From positions 62,001-126,000 of the forward strand of contig JAJJXM010000064.1 in assembly GCA_024516155.1 (NCBI GenBank): a stretch of 64,000 bases of DNA, given 5' to 3'. A model generated the notes under the pieces. It saw nothing but the letters and a program-made list of their open reading frames with translations. It searched no databases and was not told where the DNA came from. Each line of letters starts with the position of its first letter. The stretch's first letter is position 1. The stretch comes from Pyronema omphalodes. Its lineage: Eukaryota > Ascomycota > Pezizomycetes > Pezizales > Pyronemataceae. Shown here piece by piece: positions 1-11,536 of this stretch. The position numbers were made by a program, and so were the translations under genes.

Positions 1-989
1 TCGAATGCAACCGTGGAATAAAAAAGGAGTGACGCCAAACTGAAGGGCGGTGCTACGACCAGACGAGAGAAACCGTCAAGTTGCGATGTCGAGCTGAAGA
101 AGAAAAGTTGTAACTTATCTAAATCGGGGGCTGGTTAGGTACAAATAGAACTCGACAGACCATAACACAAAATTACACTAACCATCGCTGCTAATTCGTT
201 GTTGGATGGATTGGATCTTGCTGTTCGCGCGATCAGTTGACGTGTCATGGAATTCGGGAAAGGCTAGTTCGTCGCGTGGCAATATTTTCGATGTGCATGC
301 ATACTCATGTAAGGAGGAGCGTATTGTAAAAACAATAGGGAATAAAGCTTATACAAGGCATAAATTTCAGGATTGTAAGAGCCATGGTTTGACTGTCAGT
401 TGAGCAATATTGTACATTTTTCATTGCTGAAGCCGAATGAAATATGTACATATCTGTTGAACCAAGAAATACCAAGCCGATCCTGCCAATGAATCGCACC
501 ACTGGCAGAGGCCTGAGCGCTTCTACATTCGTACTTACTTACTGTTGTGGTGTGAGCAAAGAGAGCCAACACGTTATTTACTTGAAAGCACAACGAAACT
601 GGATAACTGCTGATTAGACAAGACAATCAAAAAAATCATCTAGGGGATGCCCTCCCTCCGGTATAGGCGCAAATACTAAACAGGAATAAGCAGCAAGGAC
701 TCACCCTGGCTTCAAGAGGGCGACGATGAAGTTGGAGCTACAGGGCTTTGGCAACCCTACCCTAAGTGATTATAAAACATGGTGATTGAGGGCAAAAAGC
801 TTAATTCGGAATCGTTTCAGAGTGCATACGATGGTTTCGCAGCTTAACAATAACAAACCCTGATTAGACGTAAGTTGAGCAAAAATGCTTCAAGTAATTA
901 GGACGCAAAGCGCATCCTGAATTATACAATAATTACATTACAAAGCCCGCAGTTATTGCCTGACCGTCATCCTTTTGCCATAGCCATAA
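1..989. other. intergenic, no gene seen
   Basis: Open frames here are short (76 codons at most), lack a recognisable motif and overlap each other. The segment beside 990 is the 3' flank of the minus-strand ALG11 gene. Nothing else was recognised. Confidence 0.6.
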
Positions 990-2449
990 TTAATGTGAAC
1001 CTTTCTCCAATTTCATCAAAGCATCGAATGCTACCAACCAACCTTTTTCAAAGGTTGTCTCATCAAACCTCTTTGCACTCTCTTTCGCCGCTTTTCTCAT
1101 CTCCATGACTTCATCCTCCCCTAATCCTAACGCCTTCTCAAAGCCCTCGGCAAACTCCTTTTCGTCCTTTGCATGGAACCCGGTTCCTGGTATCACAATG
1201 TCAATTTTGGGACCTCCCGAGTTATGCACGACACCAATCAAACCAGCGGCTTGATACTCCACAACTCCAATTCCAAAGTGCTCATTCCACATCGCATTAA
1301 CCCCCACCCATGCCTTTCCAAGCCACTTCTCGACGTCGGGCCATGGTGCGTCTGTCACAAACTCGACACGTTCACTCACTCCCAATTGTTTCGCTTGGTC
1401 CCGGAGGAGCTGAACGCGTGCCGCATCTTCTTCATGTCTCACACTTCCAACTAATACGAGCTTCGCATCTTTGTGTTTCTCTGTGCTATTCCAAAAGCGT
1501 GCAAAAGCAGCTATTAGCATCGCATGGTCCTTTTCCGGACGAAACTGGGCGATACAAAGCAGGACCTTCTCTCGTCCTTCAAGAGGCAATTGAAGAAGGG
1601 GCGTAACGGCACATGGTGGGAACACGACCGCAACATTGCGCTTCCATAGAGAACGCACGTGAGCAGCAGTCCAACTGCTGTTGACCATCACCTCGTCCAC
1701 GTAGGCTCCACACCGAGAATATGCCGTCGCAAATAGCTTCCAGTAAGTGCGTTTAATCTTAGTGCGCAACGAGGCACCGGGTAGAGATGAGAGCATGTCA
1801 GTGGAAATGGTCGGGTAGTGTACGTATGCGCCAGTTGGTATGGCAAAGAGTGATTTAGCGAGCGCGACTGAGAATGCATATCCCATGGTATCAATAAATA
1901 CGTCAGGGACTAGTTGTTGGAAGGCATCGTAGGCGAGGAAAAGCGAGCCGAGAGACTGGCCGGCGAGTGTAAAGTGGGGCCAAGTAGCCGCGTCAACATA
2001 GTGGCGGGTAGTAAGGTACACGAAGGTAATGCGGCTGTGATCGAGAGGAATTGAAAAGCGCGTCTATAGCCCTATTGTCAGCGCAATACAGCTATTTGAA
2101 GAGTAATTATTACCTCCGCACGAGAAAGGATGTCAGACGGAGCAGCTTCATCACCGGTGTAAACTACGCTCATTACATGGGGATATTTCTTCTGAACAGC
2201 CTCTATGGCAGCCCAGAGAACGCGTTCACCACCTCCACCAGCATTGCAGTAAGGGTGGAAGAATCCAACGATTCGACCATCAGCGCCAGCGCCTAGGGAT
2301 TCGAAGATTGCGGTGCGTTTGGGAGTGGTACGTCGGAGGAGATAGGCGCCGATTTGACGGAGGGCGACTGGAAGGAGTACATAGTAGGATACAGCTAGAA
2401 GAACTATTATGCCTGAAAAGGCGGTAAAAAGAATGGAAGTGGTCGGCAT
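990..2449 (-). CDS. ALG11: ALG11 alpha-1,2-mannosyltransferase (N-glycan assembly)
   Basis: Two exons, 2449-2114 and 2063-990, joined across a 50-nt GT..AG intron, give about 469 residues, near the usual size of ALG11. The protein is a GT4-type glycosyltransferase of the ER membrane that adds the fourth and fifth mannoses from GDP-mannose to the dolichol-linked Man3GlcNAc2 core on the cytosolic face. An N-terminal hydrophobic helix (about residues 5-30) is followed by [17 protein letters not shown], the characteristic glycine-rich ALG11 motif. VVYTGDE and [10 protein letters not shown] follow. Near the C-terminus EHFGIGVVE is an E-x7-E motif, with [10 protein letters not shown] after it. The first ATG of the hydrophobic segment was taken as start. 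Exons join in phase 0 after an Ala-Glu pair. Nothing looks damaged. Confidence 0.93.
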
Positions 2450-5400
2450 AGTGAACTGCGAGGCCCACGGTGAGCTGTGGGTGAAGTTCAGGTCCAGGAG
2501 CTTAGCAAAGTGGTGACGTAGGCGGAAACAGGAAGGGTAACTTCACGACCGGTCACACGGCATGCACTTCCTCTCGGAATCACTCATCCTGGGCTCGAAG
2601 CTGATACGAGACCAAGAAAGTAGTCGGGAGCTCTTGATATGTGCGCTATGGCTACTGATGAGAGCTCCATCTCCATTTAATTATACCTTGACGTGCCTTT
2701 CTCCGTCTGTCTACACCGAAGTGCCACAAAAATGACCACTAATAACAGAGAACCAACGCTGTTCAGCGCAGAATGGACCAAAAACCGAGGAATTAACTTT
2801 TAATAAAATATTTCTTGATAAATATTACTTTGCAAAAAAGTTCATCTATGTTTATTGTTATGGGTCGACAATGTTGAATGTATCATGTCTCACATGTTCA
2901 TGTTCACACGATTCCAATAGCCAGAGTTTTGGCAGATTGCAAGATGATAATTTCCGCATTATTACTCAGACTTTACTCTCATATACTGTTAAAAATAATA
3001 GACTTCGTCAATCATGAGCTCCCCCCACACGGCAATTTCAAAATCAAGACATCATGTTTTCATCGTCTCTCTCCAAAAGTCTCATCAGACCGTTGCTTCC
3101 CTATCGAGAATTTCACCCTGCTCGAGATAGCGAATGGTCTCTGATGTCGGGAATGTAAAAGATCAACACTATGAACTCATATTGGCGACAATCAAGGCCA
3201 CCTTACCAAACTCCAACTGTGAAAAAGCACCACACCACAACATCGTAAAATCTACGACACATCTAAAATACATGTTTAACATTAGTTAAACCACCATTGA
3301 ATAAAAACTAAACCAGGAGTTGAAGAAGCAAGATGGTTTACAGCACAAGCTTGCGCCGCCACAAACATAAGCATAGAAACACATGGACTATACATAGACA
3401 CGTTACATCGTTGGTTAACGGATATGTAAGGGGATTTTGAAGTTTATAACATGACGTAGTGCGGGAAATAATTGGCAGCTTCAGCTTAAGTATATGCAGG
3501 AGATCCAAGATACCCGAGCTTTTAGGCTTTTAAGAATTTTATATTTATACACACATAATACTACAATAAATGGTAGAAGGGGTATTAGAGGGTACATAGT
3601 TGGGAATAAGGTTATGAGAAGTACTTTATATTTATAGGTGCACAATGAGAAATTCAACACAGAGCATCATCACTAGTTAGCGGGGAGAAAAGTGTATGAA
3701 TAGCAACAACACTCATTGCAAAAGATTCAACGGATTCATACTGGCTCGGTTATGACACGTAAAGAAGATATGACCAACATAAACCCAATGGAGGTGAAAG
3801 ATATCGGAAAGATGATACGATGAGATAGAAAGTTAAACAAGATAATGAATTAAGGTAGTATTTTATCATCTAGGTAGTATATTATTGCTCTCAGATCGGG
3901 GTCGGATTGATAAATGATGTAATTCAGATAATTCTATGTTTAGACCAAGAAGGAATTGTCGAGTGATATATCATGTTTAATGATAAGGTGATTGACAATA
4001 CCAGCAGTTACAGTAATAATTGCACATGGCATTTTACACATAACACAATCTTATGTGGGGAAATATAATAGTTTGTTTGGGGTTCGCATAGCGGGCTGTG
4101 GATGTACGAAACCAAAGTTTTTGTGCGCAGTGTAAATTTGGCACCGCTAGCAAGTGTATTCATCCAAATGGGCAGGCATATTTCCAACAACAGCCTCATA
4201 TACCAGTGACATATAGGGCTCTAGGATAAGCCTTTTAATTGAATATACTTAAAGTACAGTTGATAATACGATCTACATGACATATCATTGCAGAAACGCC
4301 AATCAATCAATTAATCAATGATAACGCAAACGACAGGTTATATCATTATGCCGCTTTTCCTGACCGCCACCTTCAATAAAAAAAAACAACAATATCCTCG
4401 CTTATTCATATTAAGAGGATGAGAAACAAGTTTCATAACAACAAGCCAAATAACACACTTACTGTTTCGGTACATAAGCTTACTCTATGTACCCCATTGG
4501 GATTCTTATAGCCACCACAACTTATGTGCAATCCCATGGTTTCAAGGATGATTTCCATATGGGAAGCCATTGATTGACAAAGCACCGCCACTGAAGTCAC
4601 AACGGTATAAACTTCAGTCTCCGCCACCCGAAATATATCCACATCTGCTACCAAAGCGGTATATTTCCTACACTTGTTCCACAACCATGGCTCGCATGAA
4701 TCAGGACGGCTCAAAGATCGTAGGTGCAAAAAGCTCTAAGTAAGGGTAAAGCCTGGTAGGAAACAGAAACCCCTTTCGAGTATAGCACCATAGAAGCAAT
4801 AAGAATATTCCAAGTATGTACATATGTACCCCGGGACGAGTTTACATAGCACACCATAGGGGATAAGAGACAAGAGATAAGAGGCGGGCGGTGCCAAAGT
4901 TCAGACTGTAGCCGTATGTACGTATACATATACATATACATCAGACTAGCTAGAACCTAGGTTATCCGCAGCTGCATGATACGGTTATGGAACAGCACTT
5001 GCACATTTTTCCCTGGACCCTGGACCATGGGCCCTGTTAATAACCATACATACATCTACACTTATACAACCTTGGGTATTAAATATCGAAATCGAGTTGA
5101 TAATTTTCGTTCTAGGCATTGGGATGAGTTTTTTTTTTTCGGAAGTTCGGAGTCACTAGGATTGGGATGTTGGGATCTCGGGTTATTAGATTTTTTTATT
5201 TTAAACGAAAAAAACAAAACTTGATTTTTGTATCTACCTACACCTACCTACCCAAAGTACCTATCTACGCTACCTATCTACACTATCCACCCTAAAACCT
5301 AGTATCATGCCAACAGTCTGCGCAAGTGCCAAGAAAACATCAACAGAAACGGAGATGAGCCCGCTATGTCGGTGCGTTATATTCACCGATTTCCGCTTTA

Positions 5401-8400
5401 TAAACCTTGCTGAATTACTTTACTACAACGCGGCTATTGTACCGCTGTGGGCCAGTCGTCGATTATGGTATTGTAATCAAGCGCTTGGCCAAGATAGCTA
5501 GTTAGCTACGTAGCCGGCGCTCGGGATTTCGAACTTCGAAGATTACTGATCTATCGGTGACAGTCATTCCTTATCTCCATATGCCCATTGTGCATATGTA
5601 TTACGGAAAGTTGAAACAAAAGACAAAGTTTAAGGAAACAGATACCCTAAACCGAAGGGGTGAGGTTGACACGAGGCATAAGTGTAAATGGAGTAAGGAC
5701 TGTTCCTCGCTTCATGTACGACATCCGGGCGCCCTTTGCCCTTAGATCGTACATAGTTGTGTGTATCGCTTGTGGGGCGGGGAAGAATTTAACTCCACTC
5801 CATCTGCTGAAGTTCTGTTAACCCTGAGCCCTAAGACTCGGGTTTGCAGAGACAGGACCTCACTGCATGCACTGCATCTCGGCAAGCCTGTATATGTAAA
5901 GCTTGGCAAACACATGTGGAGGCTTGGATATATAAGTTTTCGTCCATCAACCAAGACCATGCGGAATGCCCAACTTTCTCGGCATTCCGCTATCCCACGG
6001 GCCTATGGGATTCAAAGCGCATGCGCTGTCAAGTTGAAATAAAGGATACACAAACATTATAGGGTATATATGACCATTGATAGACTTTCCGTCATCTCCC
6101 TACCGACGGTCAATGTGTTTTACAAGACTTGAGTTTCTGTGTTGGTTCCTTCCAAGTTCTGAGTTTGTCTCATGCCGGTAGTTATCCGTCTGAAACTTCT
6201 ATGACATTGGTACACCACGAACGCCTGAAAATATGCACATGAACCACTCATTCGGTACCGCATACCTGAAAATTATGCAATCCGTACAGAGGGTATAAAT
6301 GCACGCGAAGTTGAATTACATATACCCCATTGAGTTGGAGGTTTAGTAGAAAGCAGGTACGTGATGCGCATGTTGCATGTGCTTATGTAGAACTAAAAGC
6401 TGTCACGCACTGATACATAGCCAAATCGACGCTACACGGTGTGTTAATCATTATTTACATCCATGGCAGGATCCTATATGTATCATTGCAGATTATTGAT
6501 TTGGATTTGTGATGGATCATTAAAGCGTATTTAAAGAATTGATTCTCACTATGGTTGTCAACAATCATAGTTTCGGCGATCACATGCACGGCCCGGTTCG
6601 TTCGTCAACTCTCAAGCCTCGGGCCGAATGGATCGACTGAAACGGTCCGGGTGAACCCCTATTATTATATGTACGGAACCTTTGACCTGTTTTGATCGGT
6701 ACGTGCGTAGAATCTTCTTTCCGATATGATCATAGAATTTTGGATTATGTTATTACTCCGCGGACCTGTCTCCGCAGTCTCCAGATTTCTTGACCGGTAA
6801 AAGATATTTAGGGCATCAAGTCCTACCGTATGACAGAATGATAGAGGATTTACTGCCGATCGGAGTATCTAAAAATCGGGATCCGGGCACACGGAGCGAA
6901 TGGCGTGGTCGGGGGCGGTTGGGTTGAATTACCGCATCCGACTGCAACGGTTTTATCTGATTGATCAAGGCAACAGGAACCGGTATGTACTTTTGTTGCT
7001 CATCTCCGAGTTAACCCTAGCATAGCAATAATAAGCTGGTGAACCCTTGAAGACTTGCTCGCTTGTCGTCCATGAAGAGTATTCCAAGCCGACTACAGAT
7101 GAAAGGGTGCTGTCAAAAGCTTAAGCTGCTCTTAAATGACAGCCTGGGTATTCCATGCATCTTGTTTTGATCCATCTGAACTGATGATTTCCATCTGTTC
7201 CACTCTTCAGCCCCCATGTTTGTTACGATCCATCGGTCCCTCGCTTGGCTGCTTCTCGAAGCTTTATGCTGGTTTTACCGAGCTTCTTTTTTCGGATTAA
7301 CATCGGTCCGGATCCCTCAATTGCCGCGGATGTGAAACATGGACTTGGAACTAGTACACAGTTAACGGCGACCTTGAAATTGAAATTCCTTGGCTGTCTG
7401 TTTTATGGCTCTTTCCCATTTTGCGATACTGTACTTGTATATATCGCTGATTAAGCGATTGAAACAACTGAATAAACAGCTCCACATCGAGACAACCTCG
7501 TTAAAACCTGAATCAAATTTCCCTCGATTTATTGATCTCTTGCCTCAAGTTCGGCTAGAGTTCCTCTACGCTTTGAAAAGTATTGATCGGCATCTTGCGA
7601 ACGCTCTCCGTGGGTGTAGATCTCTTGGCCAGCGTCCGGTATCGACCATATCGTGATTCCAAAAAAGCTCTCTTCCATTAGGAAATTCACCATGTTGATC
7701 TATGCACGAAAACTCGGAATTCAGCCCTAAGCCGCACAATCCCCGACGATCCTTTGGCTAGAGTTGCTTGTGCCAATACATTTCGTTCCATTTCGTTCAG
7801 CGGAAGCTAACAATCGAAATAAAAGGCATCAAAGGATTACCGGAGCCATAGTTTGGTATGAAACAAGGGGATCGTGAGAAAAGCACAAGCACACAAAGCT
7901 TATTTAAATTTTCACCTCGATAATGGATGGTTATCGAAAATCACCGGAGGCGCTCGTTCTCTCATAACTATAAAAAAAATTGTCCTATCATACTCCACTA
8001 TCTGTTCCTGATTACTGTGTCTCGTGGGATCCGCATTTCCGTTCTTTGCCACGCGTACTAAAAGTTATGAACTCCAACTCTACCCAGGATTGATCACAGC
8101 ACCAGTCATGCCGGACTTGCCGATCTCGCCATCGGCTGGGGGTTAGGGGATCCGGAGCGCGATTAAAGCTACAATTCTAGCCGTTCCTTCCATGGCTTGG
8201 TCGCGGTGTTTACCAAACCACCAAAAAACGCCACAAAATTCCCTTGAATTTTGATTCGTGAAACGGCTTTCGCTTTCTTGGACTATCCTTGGGGCCTTGG
8301 TGAAACGAAACGGTCATCTCCATGGCTCGCTGTGGTGGTGGTTCTCGCACGATTTGCAGCTTGCATAAACATGGTACGAGGGTGGAGAGACATGGGCCCG

Positions 8401-9216
8401 GCCGTGAAATGTTGGATATGCAGATGCGAAGAAGGTGCTTCGTTCCTGATGGAAGGAATTCAACTGATCTGGGGACCAGGATGAGGATGAAAGCCGCTGG
8501 CACTAAAACGCGCGGCCCTGTCGATTACCGGTATTCCTCGTATGGATGACCAGGTCTCTATACCCAGGGGGCGGCACGGAATCCAGTATGTATATGTATC
8601 TCCAGTCAACGTCTAACCGATATCGAGGATGAGCAAGCTGAAGCCTCAGCAAGGACCGCTTTGGAGATTTCATCCTTTTTTTTGCTCCCGGAGAGAAGTG
8701 GGCAGGTGGGGATAAACACTAGAACACTAGAGGACCAGAGAGAGGTCCGTGATGTGGGCGCATGGAATGTAACATGATTGTCACCTCGGACGAGCTACCG
8801 GTCTGGTTATTCGATGGAGTTTTCTCCTGCCGAATTGTTGAAGCCACCAAGAGGAGGTGAACACGAAAGCGTTGTTTCGCGGACCGGCTCTGCGGGATGA
8901 TGTGGCAGCTCTTTCACCAGAGTAATCTGTGCTCGCGTACCTTGCAGGACGGTTAAAAATAATGGGATTTGATTCCCCGATGAACTTTGTAACCAATGGA
9001 TTGGCGATTCCCTCAATTGGGGCACAGGGGCATGTCCGATTGGAGATTTGGTTTTTTGTGCACATTTTGTCTGAAAGAAGAAAAAAAGGGGTTGCGTGGT
9101 ACTGGCTTCGTCTGGATGTAACTGGTTCACTCGTCTGGATGCACCTGGTCGCCACCTTACGCTATACCGGTTGTGGCGCTGGAAAGTTGTCGGTTAGAAT
9201 TTTTGTCGTGCTTTGG
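2450..9216. other. gene-poor region
   Basis: The first few hundred bases should carry the ALG11 promoter. Beyond that only short frames without motifs or plausible exon joins were found. AT-rich stretches (2.7-4.4 kb) alternate with stretches of ordinary composition (6.5-9 kb). The 5.22-5.29 kb part has imperfect TACCTA/CTATC repeats. No transposase, reverse transcriptase or terminal repeat was recognised. Confidence 0.5.
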
Positions 9217-9217
9217 T

Positions 9218-9335
9218 GATAGTTGTGTTTATGTTTTAGTGATAGTCGTGTGTTGTGGTGATAGTTGGATTTATGTTTTGGTGATAGTTAGATTTATGTT
9301 TTGGTGATAGCTGTGTTTATGTTTTGGTGATAGTT
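9218..9335. repeat. 23-bp tandem repeat, about five copies
   Basis: Units starting GATAG follow one another at 9218, 9241, 9260, 9283 and 9306, with a partial unit at 9329. Four full units are 23 bp and the second is shortened to 19 bp. Units differ by a few bases. The array overlaps the last codons of the minus-strand open frame 9317-9772. Confidence 0.85.
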
Positions 9336-9772
9336 TTGAAGGAGGCATTTTCTTGGTTCTGTTGAAAGAGCTGTACCTTTCTGTTTATTTCGATTGGCTG
9401 TACCTGACATCTCTCTGCTGTGCGAATCGAATCCATCACATTCGATTCGAAGTCTTCCCGCACCGGTTCCTGCATATCCAGCAAGGAGCCGAATTTATCC
9501 GGCAGCTCAGGCACGGCCAACAGATGAGCGAGTCCGCTCACATCCCGATTCCCCACAGCAACCGATAAATTCCCAAAATACTTTTCTTGTCGCTGCTGTG
9601 CTTTTCGCCTTTGCCCGGTCTGTGGTGGTTGAGCGTGCTGCTCCGCGTGCTCGTGCCAGCGGTTGATGGCATCGCGAGTCTGTGATTCAATCAATGCAGG
9701 AACAAGCAGGAACGTGAAACACTGGCGTGCACGGCCCCTGACTAGAGTATAGTCGGGAATTTCGAGGGTGGC
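9317..9772 (-). CDS. unrecognised open frame, possible exon
   Basis: A stop-free stretch of 151 codons on the minus strand runs from just after a TGA at 9775-9773 to a stop at 9317. The translation is hydrophilic and compositionally protein-like, with segments such as VPALIESQTRDAINRW, LAHLLAVPELPDKFGSLLDM and NVMDSIRTAERCQVQPIEIN. There is no ATG in frame near the 5' end. If real, it is either an internal or terminal exon whose start lies across an unseen intron, or a relic. The last residues are encoded within the 23-bp tandem repeat. The family was not recognised. It lies upstream of, and divergent from, the secreted protein gene at 10366. Confidence 0.3.
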   Translation of the reverse strand, partial: ATLEIPDYTLVRGRARQCFTFLLVPALIESQTRDAINRWHEHAEQHAQPPQTGQRRKAQQRQEKYFGNLSVAVGNRDVSGLAHLLAVPELPDKFGSLLDMQEPVREDFESNVMDSIRTAERCQVQPIEINRKVQLFQQNQENASFKTITKT

Positions 9773-10365
9773 TCATGATTTGGCAACTCATGAGGGACGA
9801 GTAAGCGGCGAAATGGTTGTCACTCCCTATTGTCATACCGAGCCACTTGAAAGAAACACATCACGATGTTTATCCACACCCACAAAAAGTGTTCAATGAG
9901 ACCAGCCAAAGCTTGAATGCTCCTCCATCTCCATTTTCAACTCGCTTCTCGCTACTCTGCTGCACCACCTCCATCCCACTGCAGCGTGACCGCTAAAATC
10001 AACCCTAACCCTCGCCCCTTAGCAGCACACCCCCTCGCCCAACCCTAGACCCCTTGCTCATTGCCCACCTCCCCCTGCGCCCCCAAGCTAACCTTCGAAC
10101 TAGCCCCGGCCACACCCCCCAGCAGCCCTCCCAAAATGCGAAAGTGCATTTCGACCTTGGGCTGGACCAGGGGGCCAAAGAATACATTAGGAAGAGCAAT
10201 CCGCCGCCGGAATCACTTCTTCCCCCACTCACTCCCTCAGTCAAACAACCATCGGAATACATTCTTTGATTTTCCCCGCCGGTTTACAGTCGCCGCCAGT
10301 CAGCACATAAACTACGCACCACACTCACTTGATTGAATTTGTACCACGCATTTACGCCTATCGCC
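9773..10365. promoter_or_regulatory. upstream region of the secreted protein gene
   Basis: From about 9960 the plus strand is strongly C-rich (CCC and CCT runs), a common feature of fungal promoters and leaders of highly expressed genes. No unambiguous TATA box was identified. The ATG at 10366 sits in the context CGCCATGA. Confidence 0.4.
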
Positions 10366-11536
10366 ATGAAGCTCTTTACTGTCCCCGCCGTTTTGGCTCT
10401 TCTCGCCTCATCTGCCGCTGCTCACTCCTGGTTGGAGTGTGTTGACACCAAGGTTGAGAACAAGGAGTACGCCAAGGCCAACCCTTCCGCTACTGTGTAA
10501 GTCTCCAATACTCCAATGTGCTGCAGAATTTGGTCTTTAAATTCGTCGCAATGCCTATTCTATTCATCATGAACGTCTACTAACAAACGAACAGCCAGCA
10601 AACCTGCAAGGGTTACCCTCGTAACAAGGTCTGGAACGGTGACTGGATCGCCGAGTCCTCCAACTATGCCTACGGATTCTCCACTGAGTTCGCATGCCGT
10701 GACAACCAGCGCCAGCCTGGTCAGACTGCTCCTAACGCTCCCATGGCTACTGCCTCCCCTGGTGACAAGCTCACTCTCCGCTTCTGGGGTAACGGACACT
10801 CTCGCTGGGACATCGGTTCTCCCAAGCACCGTGACCCCGGTCTCGTCCGTATTTTCTGGGCCGGAAAGCCTGAGACTGAGATTGTCTACGCCAAGGACTT
10901 GACCGAGAAGTACTGGATCCCCGGTGCTCAGGGCAACTTCTCCACCGACGCCGTTACCGAGATCAACGGCAACCACATGAACGAGAAGGCCAACTACTAC
11001 GAGTTCCAGCTTCCCGAGAAGATCCAGAACGGCCGTCACATGATGGTCTGGTCTTGGGCCTGGAACCCCGCTATGACTGAGGGACAGCACGGAAACCCCA
11101 ACGTCTACGACGCTTCTTGGGACAACGCCTGGGGAACTTGCTTCGACATCCAGATCGTCAACTCCAAGTTCAACGGTTGGTATCCTTCTGTATAATGAAT
11201 TTTGAATATCTACTAACAAAGCATACAGAGCCCGTTAACACCGACATCCTCGCCAACCAGGCTGGATACGATGACAAGAAGGCCATGAGAGCTAAGGAGA
11301 CCGCCATCTGCTCCCAGACCTGCAAGCGTGGAGGTATGGCCGGACAGGAGTGCACTGGAGCTGACTGCCCTCCCTGCTGGTACAAGAACGAGGGATCCGT
11401 CAACTGCTTCGACTACAAGCAGGGAACCACCGAGTGCCCCTTCGCCGGTGCCTTCGACTGCAAGGCCGGAGCTTCCAAGCGTGATGAGGCTGCTGTCTTG
11501 AGCCACGCTCGCAAGCACCGCCGCAACAACTTCTAA
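10366..11536 (+). CDS. secreted LPMO-like protein with N-terminal histidine
   Basis: Three exons (10366-10496, 10595-11175, 11229-11536) give 339 residues. Both introns have GT..AG ends and a CTAAC branch site near the acceptor. Residues 1-19 are a clear signal peptide ending in Ala-Ala-Ala. The mature protein would begin with His20 (HSWLECVD), as in copper-dependent lytic polysaccharide monooxygenases, where the N-terminal His forms half of the histidine brace. Internal histidines lie in NGHSRWDI, INGNHMNEK and NGRHMMVWSWAWNP; the last resembles the second-histidine/aromatic segment of such enzymes. The C-terminal third is cysteine-rich (CSQTCKRGGMAGQECTGADC). Codons end mostly in C or G, suggesting high expression. 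The gene call is firm. The LPMO assignment is inferred from architecture, and the CAZy family was not identified. Confidence 0.8.

Noticed and set aside
10560..11219. 219-codon minus-strand frame opposite the LPMO-like gene
   Set aside because: A shadow of a strongly codon-biased exon. No signal or motif of its own.
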